Assembly: GCA_948567375.1 (NCBI GenBank)
Contig: OX419757.1
Span: forward strand, 31,868,001 to 31,932,000
Reading direction: 5' to 3'
Length of the DNA: 64,000 nt
Origin: Lunularia cruciata
Lineage: Eukaryota; Streptophyta; Marchantiopsida; Lunulariales; Lunulariaceae
A model generated the notes under the pieces. The model saw only the letters and a program-made list of their open reading frames with translations. It did no database searches and was not told the DNA's origin. Position numbers and translations under genes: made by a program. The first letter of the stretch is position 1; each line of letters starts with the position of its first letter. Shown one piece after another: positions 1-10,330 of this stretch.

Positions 1-390
1 AAAGTTAGTCAAGCTTACGAAGTAGCACATAAGACAAATTAGCCTAGAATATTCCAAAAGTATCCAGGAAGCTTCTTGGGAAGCTTCCCGACTAGCTTAG
101 CTTGCACCTCAAGTAAGTAGCTTCTAGAAGGAAGCTTCTAGAAGCTTCTAACTAGCTTAGCTTGCATGCCAAGTAGGCGGCTTCTAGAAGGAAGCTTCTT
201 GAGAAGCTTCCTAGTTAACTTAGCTTGCACTCTAAGAAAGCGGCTTGAAGAAGCTTCTCAAGGGCCTTGTATGCTACCTAAAAATACCAAAGCCAAAGCT
301 CATGCTAGGCATTCGGAGTTTTCACTCATTCAAGTGTCCGAATGTGAGTCTCCATTCTCATATTTCTCTCCTTGAATTTGGTCTTTTACA
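1..390 (+). repeat. 5' LTR of element A (left end cut by window)
   Basis: It aligns along its whole length with 5915-6316 and ends in TTTACA directly before the primer-binding site. It contains three tandem copies of a roughly 61-bp unit (starting near 91, 151 and 213), each with GAAGCTTC / TTCTAGAAG modules resembling heat-shock elements. The TATA box seen in the 3' LTR (TATAAATA) reads TAAAAATA here at 279-286, a point change that would weaken this promoter. Confidence 0.93.
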
Positions 391-391
391 T

Positions 392-403
392 TGGTATCAG
401 AAC
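392..403 (+). other. Primer-binding site of element A (tRNA-iMet type)
   Basis: TGGTATCAGAAC begins one base after the 5' LTR. It differs at one position from TGGTATCAGAGC, the complement of the 3' end of plant initiator methionine tRNA used as primer by many plant LTR elements. Confidence 0.9.
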
Positions 404-759
404 AGGAATGGGATGGATGGAATTTATGGACCACCAAATCCACTTCCACCGAACCATTGGGATTTTTGCATCCAAATACTGCCCAAGCATCATTTCACAC
501 AGTTCATCACCTTACACTTTGGACAAGATTTCTGCACATGATCACCATATCTAAGGAACCCTTGGTGCTTCCAATTGTAACTTATGGAGAATGGTGGACA
601 TGTTGTTTCTATGTGTTAATAAATTAGATAGATTGGGAGTGGTGTGATAGAAGAGCAACCATGGCGATAATACCTTATGTTATCCTTGCTATGCAACAAC
701 AAATCAAGCACCTTACTTGATTGTTGGATGAATAAGATCTTTGACGACAAGAGCAAGCA

Positions 760-1560
760 GAGAGAGTACAAATTCAAGAAGGAGAAGATCAGATCAGATT
801 CCCTAAACCCAAGGTATTTGAAGGCAAGAATATCACTGGTGCAGTGGAGAATTTTGTGTTTGATTGTGAATGTTATTTTGAAGCTACCAATCTACAAGAC
901 GAGCAAAAACAGATTCTCTTGGCTTCTAGCCAATTGGATGGAGTAGCAAAGCTATGGTGGAGATTCCGAGTGGAGCAAGCTGAATGACAAATGGTTGCAC
1001 CAATCTTGACATGGGCAGAATTCAAGAGCACAATAATTAGTCGGTTCCAAGCTATAAATGCCACACATGCTGCATGGGATAAGTTGGCAGAGTTGAAACA
1101 GATTGGCCCTATAAGAAGTTACATCACGTAGTTCCAAAACACCATCATGCAAATTCCAGATATTTTGGAAGGTGAAGCTCTGGATCAATTTGTGATGGGC
1201 TTGAAGGCAAGGACCAAATTAGAGGTAACCATGCAAGAGCCACAACACTTGGAGGAATCCATGCGGTTGGCTGAACATTTTGATTCCTTGGTGGCAACAA
1301 CTTGGTCTCGACCTTGACCTCCACAAAGCCTACCATTACACTACACACAAGTGGAGGAGCCAGCACCAATGGAGATTGATGCAATTCAACAAAGACCACT
1401 TGGCACGGCAGATAGGGAGAAACTATGACAAAATGGTGGTTGTTTTTATTGTTGCCAGTTGGGGCATCACATTGCTGAATGTCCACTCAAGAATGGACAA
1501 CCTCGACAAGTTGCCCAAGTGGAGGTTGTGGAGCGGAATGATCAGGGAAACTAGGAATCC
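760..1560 (+). pseudogene. Element A gag: capsid domain and CCHC zinc knuckle, with stops
   Basis: One reading frame from about 760 encodes a retrotransposon Gag domain. Recognisable stretches are AKLWWRFRVEQAE, APILTWAEFKS, and LDQFVMGLKA. They are followed by an acidic linker (EPAPMEIDAIQ) and a zinc knuckle CFYCCQLGHHIAEC at 1441-1482 that fits CX2CX4HX4C. The frame is kept but holds several in-frame stops, for example after VEQAE, in RSYIT*FQN, and before the knuckle. At least one fits deamination of CGA. The coding content of 391-759 is not clear; a short untranslated leader is likely. Confidence 0.85.
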
Positions 1561-1592
1561 CAATAGGAGATTTCGAGCCGCCTACTAGGAGC

Positions 1593-1976
1593 TTGATTAG
1601 TTCCAATGGGATTGAAGGCTTGACCTATGCAAGTTTGCTTCACTTGCAAGGTATGATATCTAATCAAGGTTGTAGGATTTTGGTTGATTTTGAAAGTTCA
1701 GAGAATTGCATGTCTATGCAAGTAGCAAAGGAATTGGGTATTCCTATCAAGCCAGTGATTGGAAGTAGTCTAATGATGGCAGATGGTAGAAAGGGATCTG
1801 CATTCCACACCTCGCATCCTATTACCTTCAAGATTGGGAAGGAATATTTGGAGTGTATGAGGCTTGTGGTGGCACCTCTACATTATGATATTATTATAGG
1901 TCTACCTTGGCTTGAACGTCATAAGGTTCAATTTGATTGGACCCGACGCCAAATTCAAGTACAACACCCAAGGTAG
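1593..1976 (+). pseudogene. Element A aspartic protease, active-site motif altered
   Basis: A 127-codon open frame matches the retropepsin of Ty3/gypsy elements. The flap-distal end HYDIIIGLPWLERH followed by VQFDWTRRQIQV is typical. The catalytic triplet region reads LVDFESSEN where the family usually has LxDSGAxxN. The aspartate is kept but the Ser-Gly that complete the active site are lost, so the enzyme is probably inactive. It lies between gag and reverse transcriptase as expected; the frame closes at 1976, and the linker to the next open frame contains stops. Confidence 0.88.
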
Positions 1977-2076
1977 GAATTTCTGATTAGGTCGTCTAGC
2001 ACCTCTGAGTAAGACACGTAAGAATAGTCAATCCCAAGATAGGAAGTTTGTCGAGAAGGAAGCCATAGAGCAAACC

Positions 2077-2895
2077 TTGAAGGAAGTGGAGTCCCAAGAT
2101 GGGAAGTTTGCCAAGAAGGCAACCATGGAACAAGCTTGGAAGAGAGATGAATCCCTAGAAGGGAATTTTGTTAGTAAAGCAGCCATAGAGCAAGCCTTAA
2201 AGGAAGATAAGCCTATATTTGCGGTGTGGATCAAGCCGATTGCACAAGACCAACCTGTGGAGGACCGAGAGCCTCATCAAGCAATGGTTGATCAAATAGT
2301 TAAGGAGTTTGTGGACGTGTTTTTGGATGATCTGCCAAAGGGATTACCCTCTGATCAAGGTATGCCCTTCAAGATTGAGTTATTGCCAAGGAGTACTCCA
2401 GTGAGTAGACCGATCTATCGACTCTCATCAAAAGAGTTGGAGGAGTTGCAAACAATACTTACAAAGTTGTTGGAGAAGGACTTCATACGACATAGTACCT
2501 CTCCTTGGAAAGCACCGGTACTATTTGTTCCAAAGAAGGATGGAGGACTTCATTTTTGTATTGATTATCGTGGGCTCAATAAGCAAACCGTGAAGAATGC
2601 GTATCCCTTGCCTCAGATTGATTACTTGCTTGATCAACTAAGTGGAGCACGCTACTTTTCCAAGTTGGATCTTTGGAGCGGCTATTGGCAAATTCCTATT
2701 GAGAGAGAGGATGTGCAAAAGTCTGCCTTTTGTACAAGGTATGGGCATTTTGAGTGGAGAGTTCTACCTTTCAGACTCACTAATGCTCCTGTAGTCTTCA
2801 TGGATCAGATGCATCTATGTTGGATGGACTATTGGATTGGTCCGTGGTGGTGTTCTTGGATGATATCTTAATTTATAGTAAGATAGAGGCAAAAC
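2077..2895 (+). pseudogene. Element A reverse transcriptase, N-terminal half
   Basis: The open frame carries the usual Ty3/gypsy reverse transcriptase blocks: [52 protein letters not shown], and a degraded LPFGLTNAP block (LPFRLTNAP). A frameshift near 2815 puts the catalytic [10 protein letters not shown] box (FLDD at 2853-2864) in another frame. The domain is then cut at 2895 by the inserted solo LTR and resumes at 3590. The N-terminal 60 codons contain a low-complexity repeat of about 60 bp ([15 protein letters not shown]-like) that seems specific to this copy. Confidence 0.92.
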
Positions 2896-3589
2896 TGTGA
2901 GCTGGCGTGTCTCTCACTCAAGATGAACCTTTGATGGCTATTATGGTAGCGCACCATGGACTAAGAAGACAAGGAACCCCAACTCCATCATACTCCTCCA
3001 AGGCTAACACCCCAAGACTCAAGACATTGCTCACTAGAGAACTCAATGAGAGAGAGATAGTTGCAAATGAAAGAATGATGAGTACCTCCTCATTCCTTGT
3101 TTATATACTTGTGAAATAGTTACTTACCAAAGTTACTAATTACCGTAGTAACTCAAGTTACTAGACTAAAATTCAAGTAAAGTCAAAAAGTAGAAAGGAA
3201 TATCCATTCACATGGGCATATTCCCTTAAGCATGTGGTCTTATCTTGACCCAACCACTAAGTCAAGGATTCCTTCACATGGGCTATCCTTGGACTAAAGA
3301 AGAATCCAAAACAAAAAGGCTTGCGGGCCCAAGAGTTCACAACTCTTTCCTCCAAGCCAAACACCTAGGAATAATACCAAGTCAACACATTAAAATCCAA
3401 AATAGTGGTGCTCATCTTTTCTACTTCCTCTAAAGTAAGGTCCCCTCTATCTTAGCTATGACTAACTTTAGCTAACCATCACTAATATAGAACCATCCTT
3501 TATATCTCTATATAAATAATATATCTTAAGTACTTGTAATACCAAGCTAAATATCACAATACAACACACATGCACAAATGGGTGTTACA
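2896..3589 (+). mobile_element. Solo LTR of an unrelated family nested in element A pol
   Basis: A 694-bp block starts TGTGAGCTGG and ends GGTGTTACA, exactly between two halves of the reverse transcriptase that join in frame (..IEAK / HVSHVQEVL..). It is flanked by AAAAC on the left; on the right AAAC follows the terminal CA, so the duplication is 4-5 bp depending on how the shared A is counted. A TATATAAATA promoter-like box lies near 3510. There is no internal coding sequence, so this is a recombined solo LTR. Orientation is inferred from the TATA box and the TG..CA ends. Confidence 0.88.
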
Positions 3590-4349
3590 AAACACGTGAG
3601 CCATGTGCAAGAAGTCCTAAGACGACTACGACAATGGAAATTTTACTGCAAGAAGTCAAAGTACACCTTTTGGCAAAAGGAGGTTACCTTCTTGGGTCAT
3701 AAGATCTCCTCAGAGGGTATCAAGATGGAAGAAGAGAAGATCAAGGCCATTACTAATTGGCCTACCCCAAAGGATGCTACAAAAGTACAAGCATTCAATG
3801 GATTGGCTAGTTTTTACCGACGGTTCATCCATTATTATGCTCATGTGGCTGCACCATTGACTGACCTCTTGGGAAAGAACTTGAGCTTCTAGTGGACTAC
3901 CAAGCATAAAGAAGCATTCCAAAAGTTAAAGCATATAGTGTCTTCAAGACCCATTCTTCAACCATATGATCCTCAACTACCCTGTGTGGTTGATTTTGAT
4001 CCTTCTAACTTGGCAATTGGAGCTGTGCTGCAACAAGAATTCCCAAATGGACTCCATCCCATTGCCTTTGTGTCTTGCCGACTTAATATGGCTGAACAAA
4101 ACTACTTTGCTTGAGATTGAGAACATTTTGCAATGGTATACGCCACCAAGGTATAGAGGCATTACCTCTTGGGAAAACAAGTGATCATGCAAACTGATCA
4201 TAAACCATTGTTGCAGACCTTACACTTGGAACACATGAAGAGTAGACATCATTGATGGGAGGAACAACTCCAACTATAATGACATCAAACTTGAGTACAA
4301 ACCAGGTCGGTTCTATGACATCCCGAATGCTTTATCACGACGACATGAT
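3590..4349 (+). pseudogene. Element A reverse transcriptase C-terminus and RNase H
   Basis: The frame resumes with HVSHVQEVLRRLRQWKFYC, then VTFLGHKISSEGI, then AFNGLASFYRRFI, the connection and thumb of Ty3/gypsy reverse transcriptase. The RNase H part follows: KEAFQKLKHIVSS, VVDFDPSNLAIGAVLQQ, AFVSCRLNMAEQNY, VIMQTDHKPLLQT. Stops occur at the start of the RNase H domain (about 3892) and twice within the E-H-F-A segment near 4110; those two read TGA where CGA is likely ancestral. The domain ends near the tether motif before the integrase zinc finger. Confidence 0.9.
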
Positions 4350-5880
4350 TTGAAGTCTCTTCTTCTCATCACAGCGGCAATTTCATCAGTGTCAGTTGAC
4401 TCCAAGGTCCAAAATGAGTTTCAGTCAACTCTACACCAAGATCTCTTCTTCCAAATGGTACATGGTCGCCTTACGGCATGCAATAAGGAGTACAACACCT
4501 TCTCCATCAAGAAGGGCCTTTTATTCCATGAGGACCGGGTCTATGTTCCAGCTAAAGGTGATCTTCAACTTGTGCGCCTTCAAGAAGCCCATGATTTACC
4601 CATTGCTGGTCACATGGGTGTGGACAAGACCTTGGTTACCCTCCAATGTCAATGGTGGTAGCCCAACATGACATGAGATGTTCAAGAATTTGTTTGATCG
4701 TGTGAGAGCTACCAACGTAACAAGGCCTGCAACCAGAAGCCGAGTAGACTCCTTCAACCACTCGCTGTTCCATCCGCTCGCTAAGAGCATGTGAGCTTGG
4801 ATCTCATCACATCCTTGCCAAAGACAAAACAATGACACACCGCAATCGTGGTGTTTGTGGATAAGCTTAGTAAGCAAATCCACTTCACACCAACTTGTGA
4901 TACCATGGATGCTCCAACCTTAGCATGAATCTACTTTGACAATGTCTTCAAGCATCATGGGATGCCATGTATACTCATCTCCAACCGTGATCCTAGATTT
5001 ACCCGGAAGTTTTGGCAAGCACTCTTCTAGATACTCGGCACCAGGCTTGCTTTATCCACGGCCTATCATCCTCAAACTGATGGACAAAATAAATGTGAAA
5101 ATCATACATTGGAGGATATGTTGCGTGCCTTTGTCAATGTCCACCATACCAATTGAGACGAATGTCTTGTAGCTGCCAAATTTGCCTATAACAATTCCAA
5201 ACAGGCAAGCACCGGATTTTCTCCTTTCTTTCTCAATTTTGGCCAAGATCCGCTTGTTCTATACTCTCTGCTAGCTCCCCCTCCATCTCAAGTTCCTCAT
5301 ACTTCCACATTCTTGACCACTATATCCCAATCTCTCCAACAAGCCAAGTCTCACCTCCTTGTTGCTCAGAATCACCAAAAAAAATTGTGGACCACCATCG
5401 TCATGATCTCACCTTTGAAGTTGGTGATAAAGTTATGCTATCCTCTAGTAACCTCCCTCTCCCACTCGATACCCAAGTTCGTAAACTTGCCTCTAATTAG
5501 ATAGGACCCTTTGATATCACCCAAATTGTCTCTCCTATTGCTTATCGACTTGCCTTGCCTTGTCACATGCACATCCATCTTGTCTTTTATATTTCCAAGT
5601 TGAAACCCTTTGTTCTTAATCCCTTTTCCTTTTCCTCTTGAGTCCAACCTCCCTCTCTTCCTGTTCCTATCAATGATCATGAGGAGTATGAAGTTGATCG
5701 GATCCTTGCGCGTCACCATATTCAACGAGACCGTTACCAACATACGGAGTACAAGGTCCTTTGGAAAGGGTATCCCCTTCATGATGCTACATGGGAACCT
5801 CTTTCTCACCTTCAGAATGCACAAACGGCCATCCAAGACTTTGAAGCTTCACTAGCGACGAGGACGTCACCAACTAGCAG
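4350..5880 (+). pseudogene. Element A integrase and C-terminal chromodomain, with stops
   Basis: The HHCC zinc-binding region (HDLPIAGHMGVDKTLVTL) is followed by a DDE core. SLDLITSLPK marks the first block, ISNRDPRFTRKFWQ the second Asp, and NHTLEDMLRAFV the Glu block. The frame then runs through FAYNNSKQASTGFSPFFL. The C-terminus ends in a chromodomain at about 5681-5853 (EEYEVDRILARHH, YKVLWKGYPLHDATWEP), the module by which chromoviruses target integration to particular chromatin. Several TGA/TAG codons interrupt the integrase. The frame runs through the polypurine tract into the 3' LTR. Confidence 0.92.
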
Positions 5881-5890
5881 CAGGGGAATA

Positions 5891-6316
5891 TGTAACAATA
5901 TGGAGTTTAGCAAAAAAGTTAATCAGGCTTACGAAGTAGCACATAAGACAAATTAGCCTAGAATATTCTAGAAGTATCTAGGAAGCTTCTTGGAAAGCTT
6001 ACCGACTAACTTAGCTTGCACCTCAAGTAAGTAGCTTCTAGAAGGAAGCTTCTAGAAGCTTCCAACTAGCTTAGCTTGCATGCCAAGTAGGCGGCTTCTA
6101 GAAGGAAGCTTCTTGAGAAGCTTCCTAGTTAACTTAGCGTGCACTCTAAGAAAGCGGCTTGAGGAAGCTTCTTGAGAAGCTTCCCAAGGGCCTTGTATGC
6201 TACCTATAAATACCAAAGCCAAAACTCATGCTAGGCATTTGGAGTTTTCCCTCATTCAAGTGTCCCAATGTGAGTTTCCATTCTCCTATTTCTCTCCTTG
6301 GATTTGGTCTTTTACA
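5891..6316 (+). repeat. 3' LTR of element A
   Basis: This 426-bp LTR begins TGTAACAATATGG after the purine-rich tract GCAGCAGGGGAATA and ends GGTCTTTTACA. The ends form the short TGTAA..TTACA inverted repeat. It holds GAATATTCTAGAAG at 5961-5974, TTCTAGAAGCTTC at 6050-6062 and further GAA/TTC modules to about 6185, with an intact TATAAATA box at 6205-6212. It is the complete reference copy for this LTR family in the window. Confidence 0.95.
5945..6190 (+). promoter_or_regulatory. Heat-shock-element-like array and TATA box in LTR A
   Basis: The U3 part of the LTR is a tandem array (period about 61 bp) in which inverted GAA and TTC modules are spaced by two bases, the arrangement recognised by heat-shock factors (nGAAnnTTCnnGAAn). 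Three-module matches include GAATATTCTAGAA and TTCTAGAAGCTTC. The TATAAATA box follows at 6205-6212, a spacing compatible with transcription. The same modules occur in the 5' LTR and in the inverted relative at 26545-26951. Function is inferred from motif only. Confidence 0.5.
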
Positions 6317-7379
6317 ATAAAAGTCATTCATTTGGGCAGATGGTTTGTGCAGCATTAGGAGGTGGTTTGCATGGCATTTTGGTTTTCATTGGAGCATTTG
6401 CATTTTGTAATAGTTTGTGTGGGTGCAATCTATGCTTTCCCATGGAAGTTGAATTTTGCTGACAAGATGATTGTTGTGAGATTTCCTTATCATATACACA
6501 TCCACAAATATATACATAAGATATATAATTATATCCTATCCATAGATGTAAACATAAGATGTGTATAACTACATCCTACAATAGTAGAGAAATAGATATT
6601 CATATGTAATCATGCTTACTATTTTGTGCACTAGCACTAGTTGAACTATTGTCTTGTTGTCTTGAATTGTCTTGTTGTCTTATTGTCTTGAATTATTGTG
6701 CACTAGCTAGACAAGTAATAGTTGGACAAGTGAAATATTTTGGGACTAGGTGAGTGCCTTGTCTTGTCCACTAGTTGGATGACTGCAAACAACGAGTGTA
6801 TCATATAGAACCATATAAAAAAAGAACCTAATCATACAAGTATTGTAGTATCATTCAAAACCATATCACAAACATTCAAAACCAAACCTTAGAACCACAT
6901 CATATGAACTCCATATTGCCAAGAACCAAGAACTATATACAACCAAGAACCAAATCATATCATTCAGAACCATAAGAACTCCATGACCAATGATAGATTC
7001 ATAGAACTTCATCTTGAGATTGAAAAATTCATGAACTCAACAAAAGTGTAGTACATAATGTCAAACACTTGTCAAAATGTGTGTCCTTATTGAAGTCCAA
7101 GTCATTGAGCCAAGTTTTTACATTGAATGTTCAAGAATTTGATACATTGAATTGTGTCAAAGTCTCTAATACTCTTGAGAAATTCTCAACATGAAGGCTC
7201 ATGGGTTCAAAATCCCAACAAGTTTGTTATAAGAAAGGCAAAACTCATAACATGTGATCAAGTATCCTTTCTATTGAAACTTTGTTAATCTTCTTCCAAT
7301 ATATCTTGAGCTATAGCAAGATTTTTTGCCTTTGAACTCTCTTTGGATTCTTCTTCATCCTCCTACAAAAGTTTTCTAT
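6317..7379. other. Non-coding AT-rich stretch right of element A
   Basis: No convincing reading frame is seen. Short simple repeats of CTTGTTGTCTTGAATT type occur near 6645-6710 and of AGAACCATATCA type near 6810-6990. The right part may be downstream sequence of the minus-strand Harbinger fragment that follows. Confidence 0.5.
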
Positions 7380-8430
7380 TTATCAAAAAGTTATGCAAAA
7401 TAATGCATACACTAATCCACCTTAAAAGACATTTATTTCTACTTTTATTCCTCTTTCATTGAACTCTGAATTCACATAGTGAATAACATCTACCTTTCAA
7501 ATTCCCTATGTAGTGCTCATTGAGCACATGAGTGTGAGCTACATATTTGTTGAAGTCTATTTGATCCTGAGAGCATTGAACTCTAAAAGAAGGTACCAAA
7601 TGACTCATGGGTACATAGGTAGAGTCACCAAGAAGAAAATAATGTGGACCAAAGGATTCATTTTCTCCTCTTGTATTCAAGTCACTCCATAAGGTTGACC
7701 ATTTTAGAGAAGTCATGTCATAGTAAGAGCTAAGTCTTCTTGCATATTTGATCTAAATGAAAAATGCGAGATAAAATACTAAACTCATGAACTTGTGAAG
7801 GAACTCACTATGGAGCATGCAAGAATCCTAACAATCAAATGTTGATGTAATCTAGTGAACACTAAGGACAAGATCCACACTAAACTTTACTACACCAAAT
7901 GCATTGTTACCACCAAAGAAGTACATTATTATCCTCATGTTGTCATAGATTACTTGTCCATTGATGGAGTAAGATCCTTTCTTACTAAATAAGTTTCACC
8001 ATCAATTTTTGGTTGTTGTGATAATGGGAAAAGAGTTCCATCAACCAATCACACACAACTAGGGAATCCTTTTGCTCCAAATACTTGTTAATCCTCTACA
8101 TTAGGCCACACAACCTCTTTTGCTAGATTTTCTATAATAGCTAATGATTACTCTATCAATGAATTGTGTAGTGGACCCAACACTAATACCCCACAAGTTG
8201 GTACCTCTAGCTATATGGGCTCCATTCCCACTATGACAAAATCTATCCAAGGCAGCAGCAAGCTGAATCCATGTAGGATCTGCTTCCTACAATAGTTTTT
8301 CTCCTTGAATACCTCATGATCTTTAACTAGAGCAAGCAATGTATAAAATGAATTTACATCCATCCTCATCAATTGTTTAAAATGAACTGGATCTAGACTC
8401 TAGAAAATCATAATAACAAATTTACAAGGG
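7380..8430 (-). pseudogene. PIF/Harbinger DDE transposase fragment, copy 1
   Basis: Read on the minus strand from about 8430, broken frames encode a HARBI1-like DDE nuclease. The order is RMDVNSFYTLLALVKDHE, WIQLAAALDRFCHSGNGA, VDGTLFPLSQQPKIDGE, YFLLGDSTYVPMSHLVPSF, LNEHYIGNLKGRCYSLCEF and, frame-shifted, CIILHNFLINR. All three catalytic acidic residues appear preserved: Asp in VDGT near 8040, Asp in GDSTY near 7620, Glu in NEHYIG near 7505. Frameshifts and stops between blocks mean it is not expressed as one protein. Terminal inverted repeats were not found. It is clearly homologous to the copy at 46740-47975. Confidence 0.82.
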
Positions 8431-10236
8431 TAATCTGAAATAGTTATGGGCAAAAAAAGCAAGAGGTATAGGCAATGTTCCACCATCTTAACAATATAAC
8501 ACATTGTTAAATGTGAGCACCATTTTCATCTTCATCCATATCATCAACATCTCTAAACTTATCCCTAATGTCAATGCCAAATTCAAGCTTACTTTGCCAC
8601 ATTGGCAAATAAGCTTGCATCACCGTTTTATCTCATTTGTCAACTTGTGCCTTGTGCTCATATGGGGCATACTGAGTAAAATGGCCTCTATAACACCACC
8701 CTCTAGAAATCATTATGTGTACTCCACTACAAAAAATCAAAACCTCTTACCACCATGTATTCTTATTGAGATTCTCAAATCCTCTAGCATGTACTCTTAT
8801 TATGTAGATTCTTTGCTCCTATAACATGTACTCTTATGTAGATTTGTAGCTCTTCTACAAAGTGTAAATTCTATATACATTTTTTTTAATCTTTGTGCTT
8901 CTATATCTGTGCATTGGCAATATCTGCAAAGATCAAAGATCCACCTTATCCACTACTAGAGAGTGTTTTTCTTGGTCCTATGTACTCTCTTATGTGACTT
9001 TTACTATCTAGAATTTTACTTCTCATTACTACTAAATCTATATTGTGTGTGTGACTTCTTCTAACATGAGACTATAGAGAACCCATTGATTTTTCCTTCT
9101 CTACCCCTATTGCAAATTGATTTTCCTTCTCCACCCTTTGCAAATGGCAAAATCCATATACAAAGAATACAGTATTGCCTATGGTTTTCTTTCTTATTTC
9201 TTCACTATTTTTAATTTCTCAATGACAAATAATTTTTGAGAACAAAACCAATATTTTTTCTACCTTTGATTCTCCTTGACCTCTATTATTTCCTTATTTC
9301 TTTCCTTTTTCCCTCTGACCTTGACCTCTACTCTGATGTAACTCCTACTAACCCACTAACCCACATGAACTCTTATTTCTGTTTTTTCTCAACATCCCTC
9401 TACCAATCTGTATGAACTATTATTCTTATCAAACTAGGATCCTAGCTAGGCTTCAGTCTTGCTAAGGACATGGACCAACCCATCCAAACTACTAACTTTT
9501 TTATAAAACTCATAAGGACATGCACCAAGGAGAAAATCCATGTGGTGTGGATTACGGATAAAGATTAAACTCAAATTAGAACCATTAAATTTGGAGAGTA
9601 TCACCTGGTTTTCAAACTTGTATCTCTCTGTATTGCCTTGTGATCTTTCTTTCTTGACCTCATGATCTTGGATCTACTTCAAAACAACAATCTCTTCAAG
9701 CCTGAATTCAAGCTTGGAGTTGCAAGAGGCAATGTGCTTGAGGGAAGAGGATTTTTTTCTCTGCCTCACGTAACATTCTCTTCCAAGCTTGGCGTTGTAC
9801 AAGGAAAAGGGCCTCCCAATCTTTGCCTTGCTCTACACTCTCTTCCAACTTGGAATTGCACAAGGCTTCACAATTAGGCTCATAAACTTAGGACTCATTA
9901 TCTTTCTCTTTTGGTTTAGTTTAGTTGGAAGTGTTGTCTTGTAATCAGATCTCTTACCAAATCTATGGATCCCATCTAATCAAGTATCTCTTCTTATTTT
10001 ACTCAATAGTCATCTCTTATGTGCATATTCCATTACAATTAGATCTCTTCACATCACTACCTCTTTTCTTTTATTCCTTGCATGCATGTTACACTAAGAG
10101 ATACAAGACAAGTAAACTTCACACTCAAAATCATTTCATGTCATAGAGCGTCATCCTCTTAAAGCTACAAGTTCTCTTATTTCTCTTAACTCAATTAGCC
10201 ATTGTCCACCCATTTTGAGTTAGACCAAGAAAAAAA
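8431..10236. other. Non-coding repeat-derived sequence
   Basis: The proximal part (to about 8620) may be decayed 5' coding of the Harbinger copy (DIRDKFRDVDDMDEDEN on the minus strand). Beyond this, short open frames show no recognisable domain, and pyrimidine-rich runs dominate 8800-9400. A CTTCCAAGCTTGG-type repeat recurs near 9700-9860. Confidence 0.45.
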
Positions 10237-10237
10237 T

Positions 10238-10330
10238 GGCTAATTGAGTTAGAACAAGAGAACAATGGCTAATTGAGTTAGAAACAAGAGAACAATGATT
10301 CAATTAGCCATTGTTCTCTTGTTCTAACTC
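10238..10330. repeat. Compound direct and inverted repeat (31-bp perfect arms)
   Basis: A unit of about 29-30 bp beginning GGCTAATTGAGTTAGAA occurs twice in tandem (10238 and 10267). A 31-bp arm at 10246-10276 is perfectly complementary to 10300-10330, with a 23-bp spacer. A partial further inverted copy lies upstream near 10190-10235. Transcribed, it would fold into a long hairpin. Confidence 0.85.

Larger units (their letters stand above)
1..6316 (+). mobile_element. Ty3/gypsy chromovirus element A, nearly full length, decayed
   Basis: This is an LTR retrotransposon with the order LTR, tRNA-iMet primer site, gag with CCHC knuckle, protease, reverse transcriptase/RNase H, integrase, chromodomain, LTR. 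That gene order and the C-terminal chromodomain place it in the chromovirus branch of Ty3/gypsy. The first about 24 bases of the 5' LTR lie left of the window, judged by alignment with the 3' LTR. The internal region is interrupted by a foreign solo LTR at 2896-3589. Reading frames contain many stops, several in CGA-to-TGA contexts, so the copy cannot be autonomous as it stands. The target duplication cannot be tested because the left flank is missing; the right flank begins ATAAA. Confidence 0.93.
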
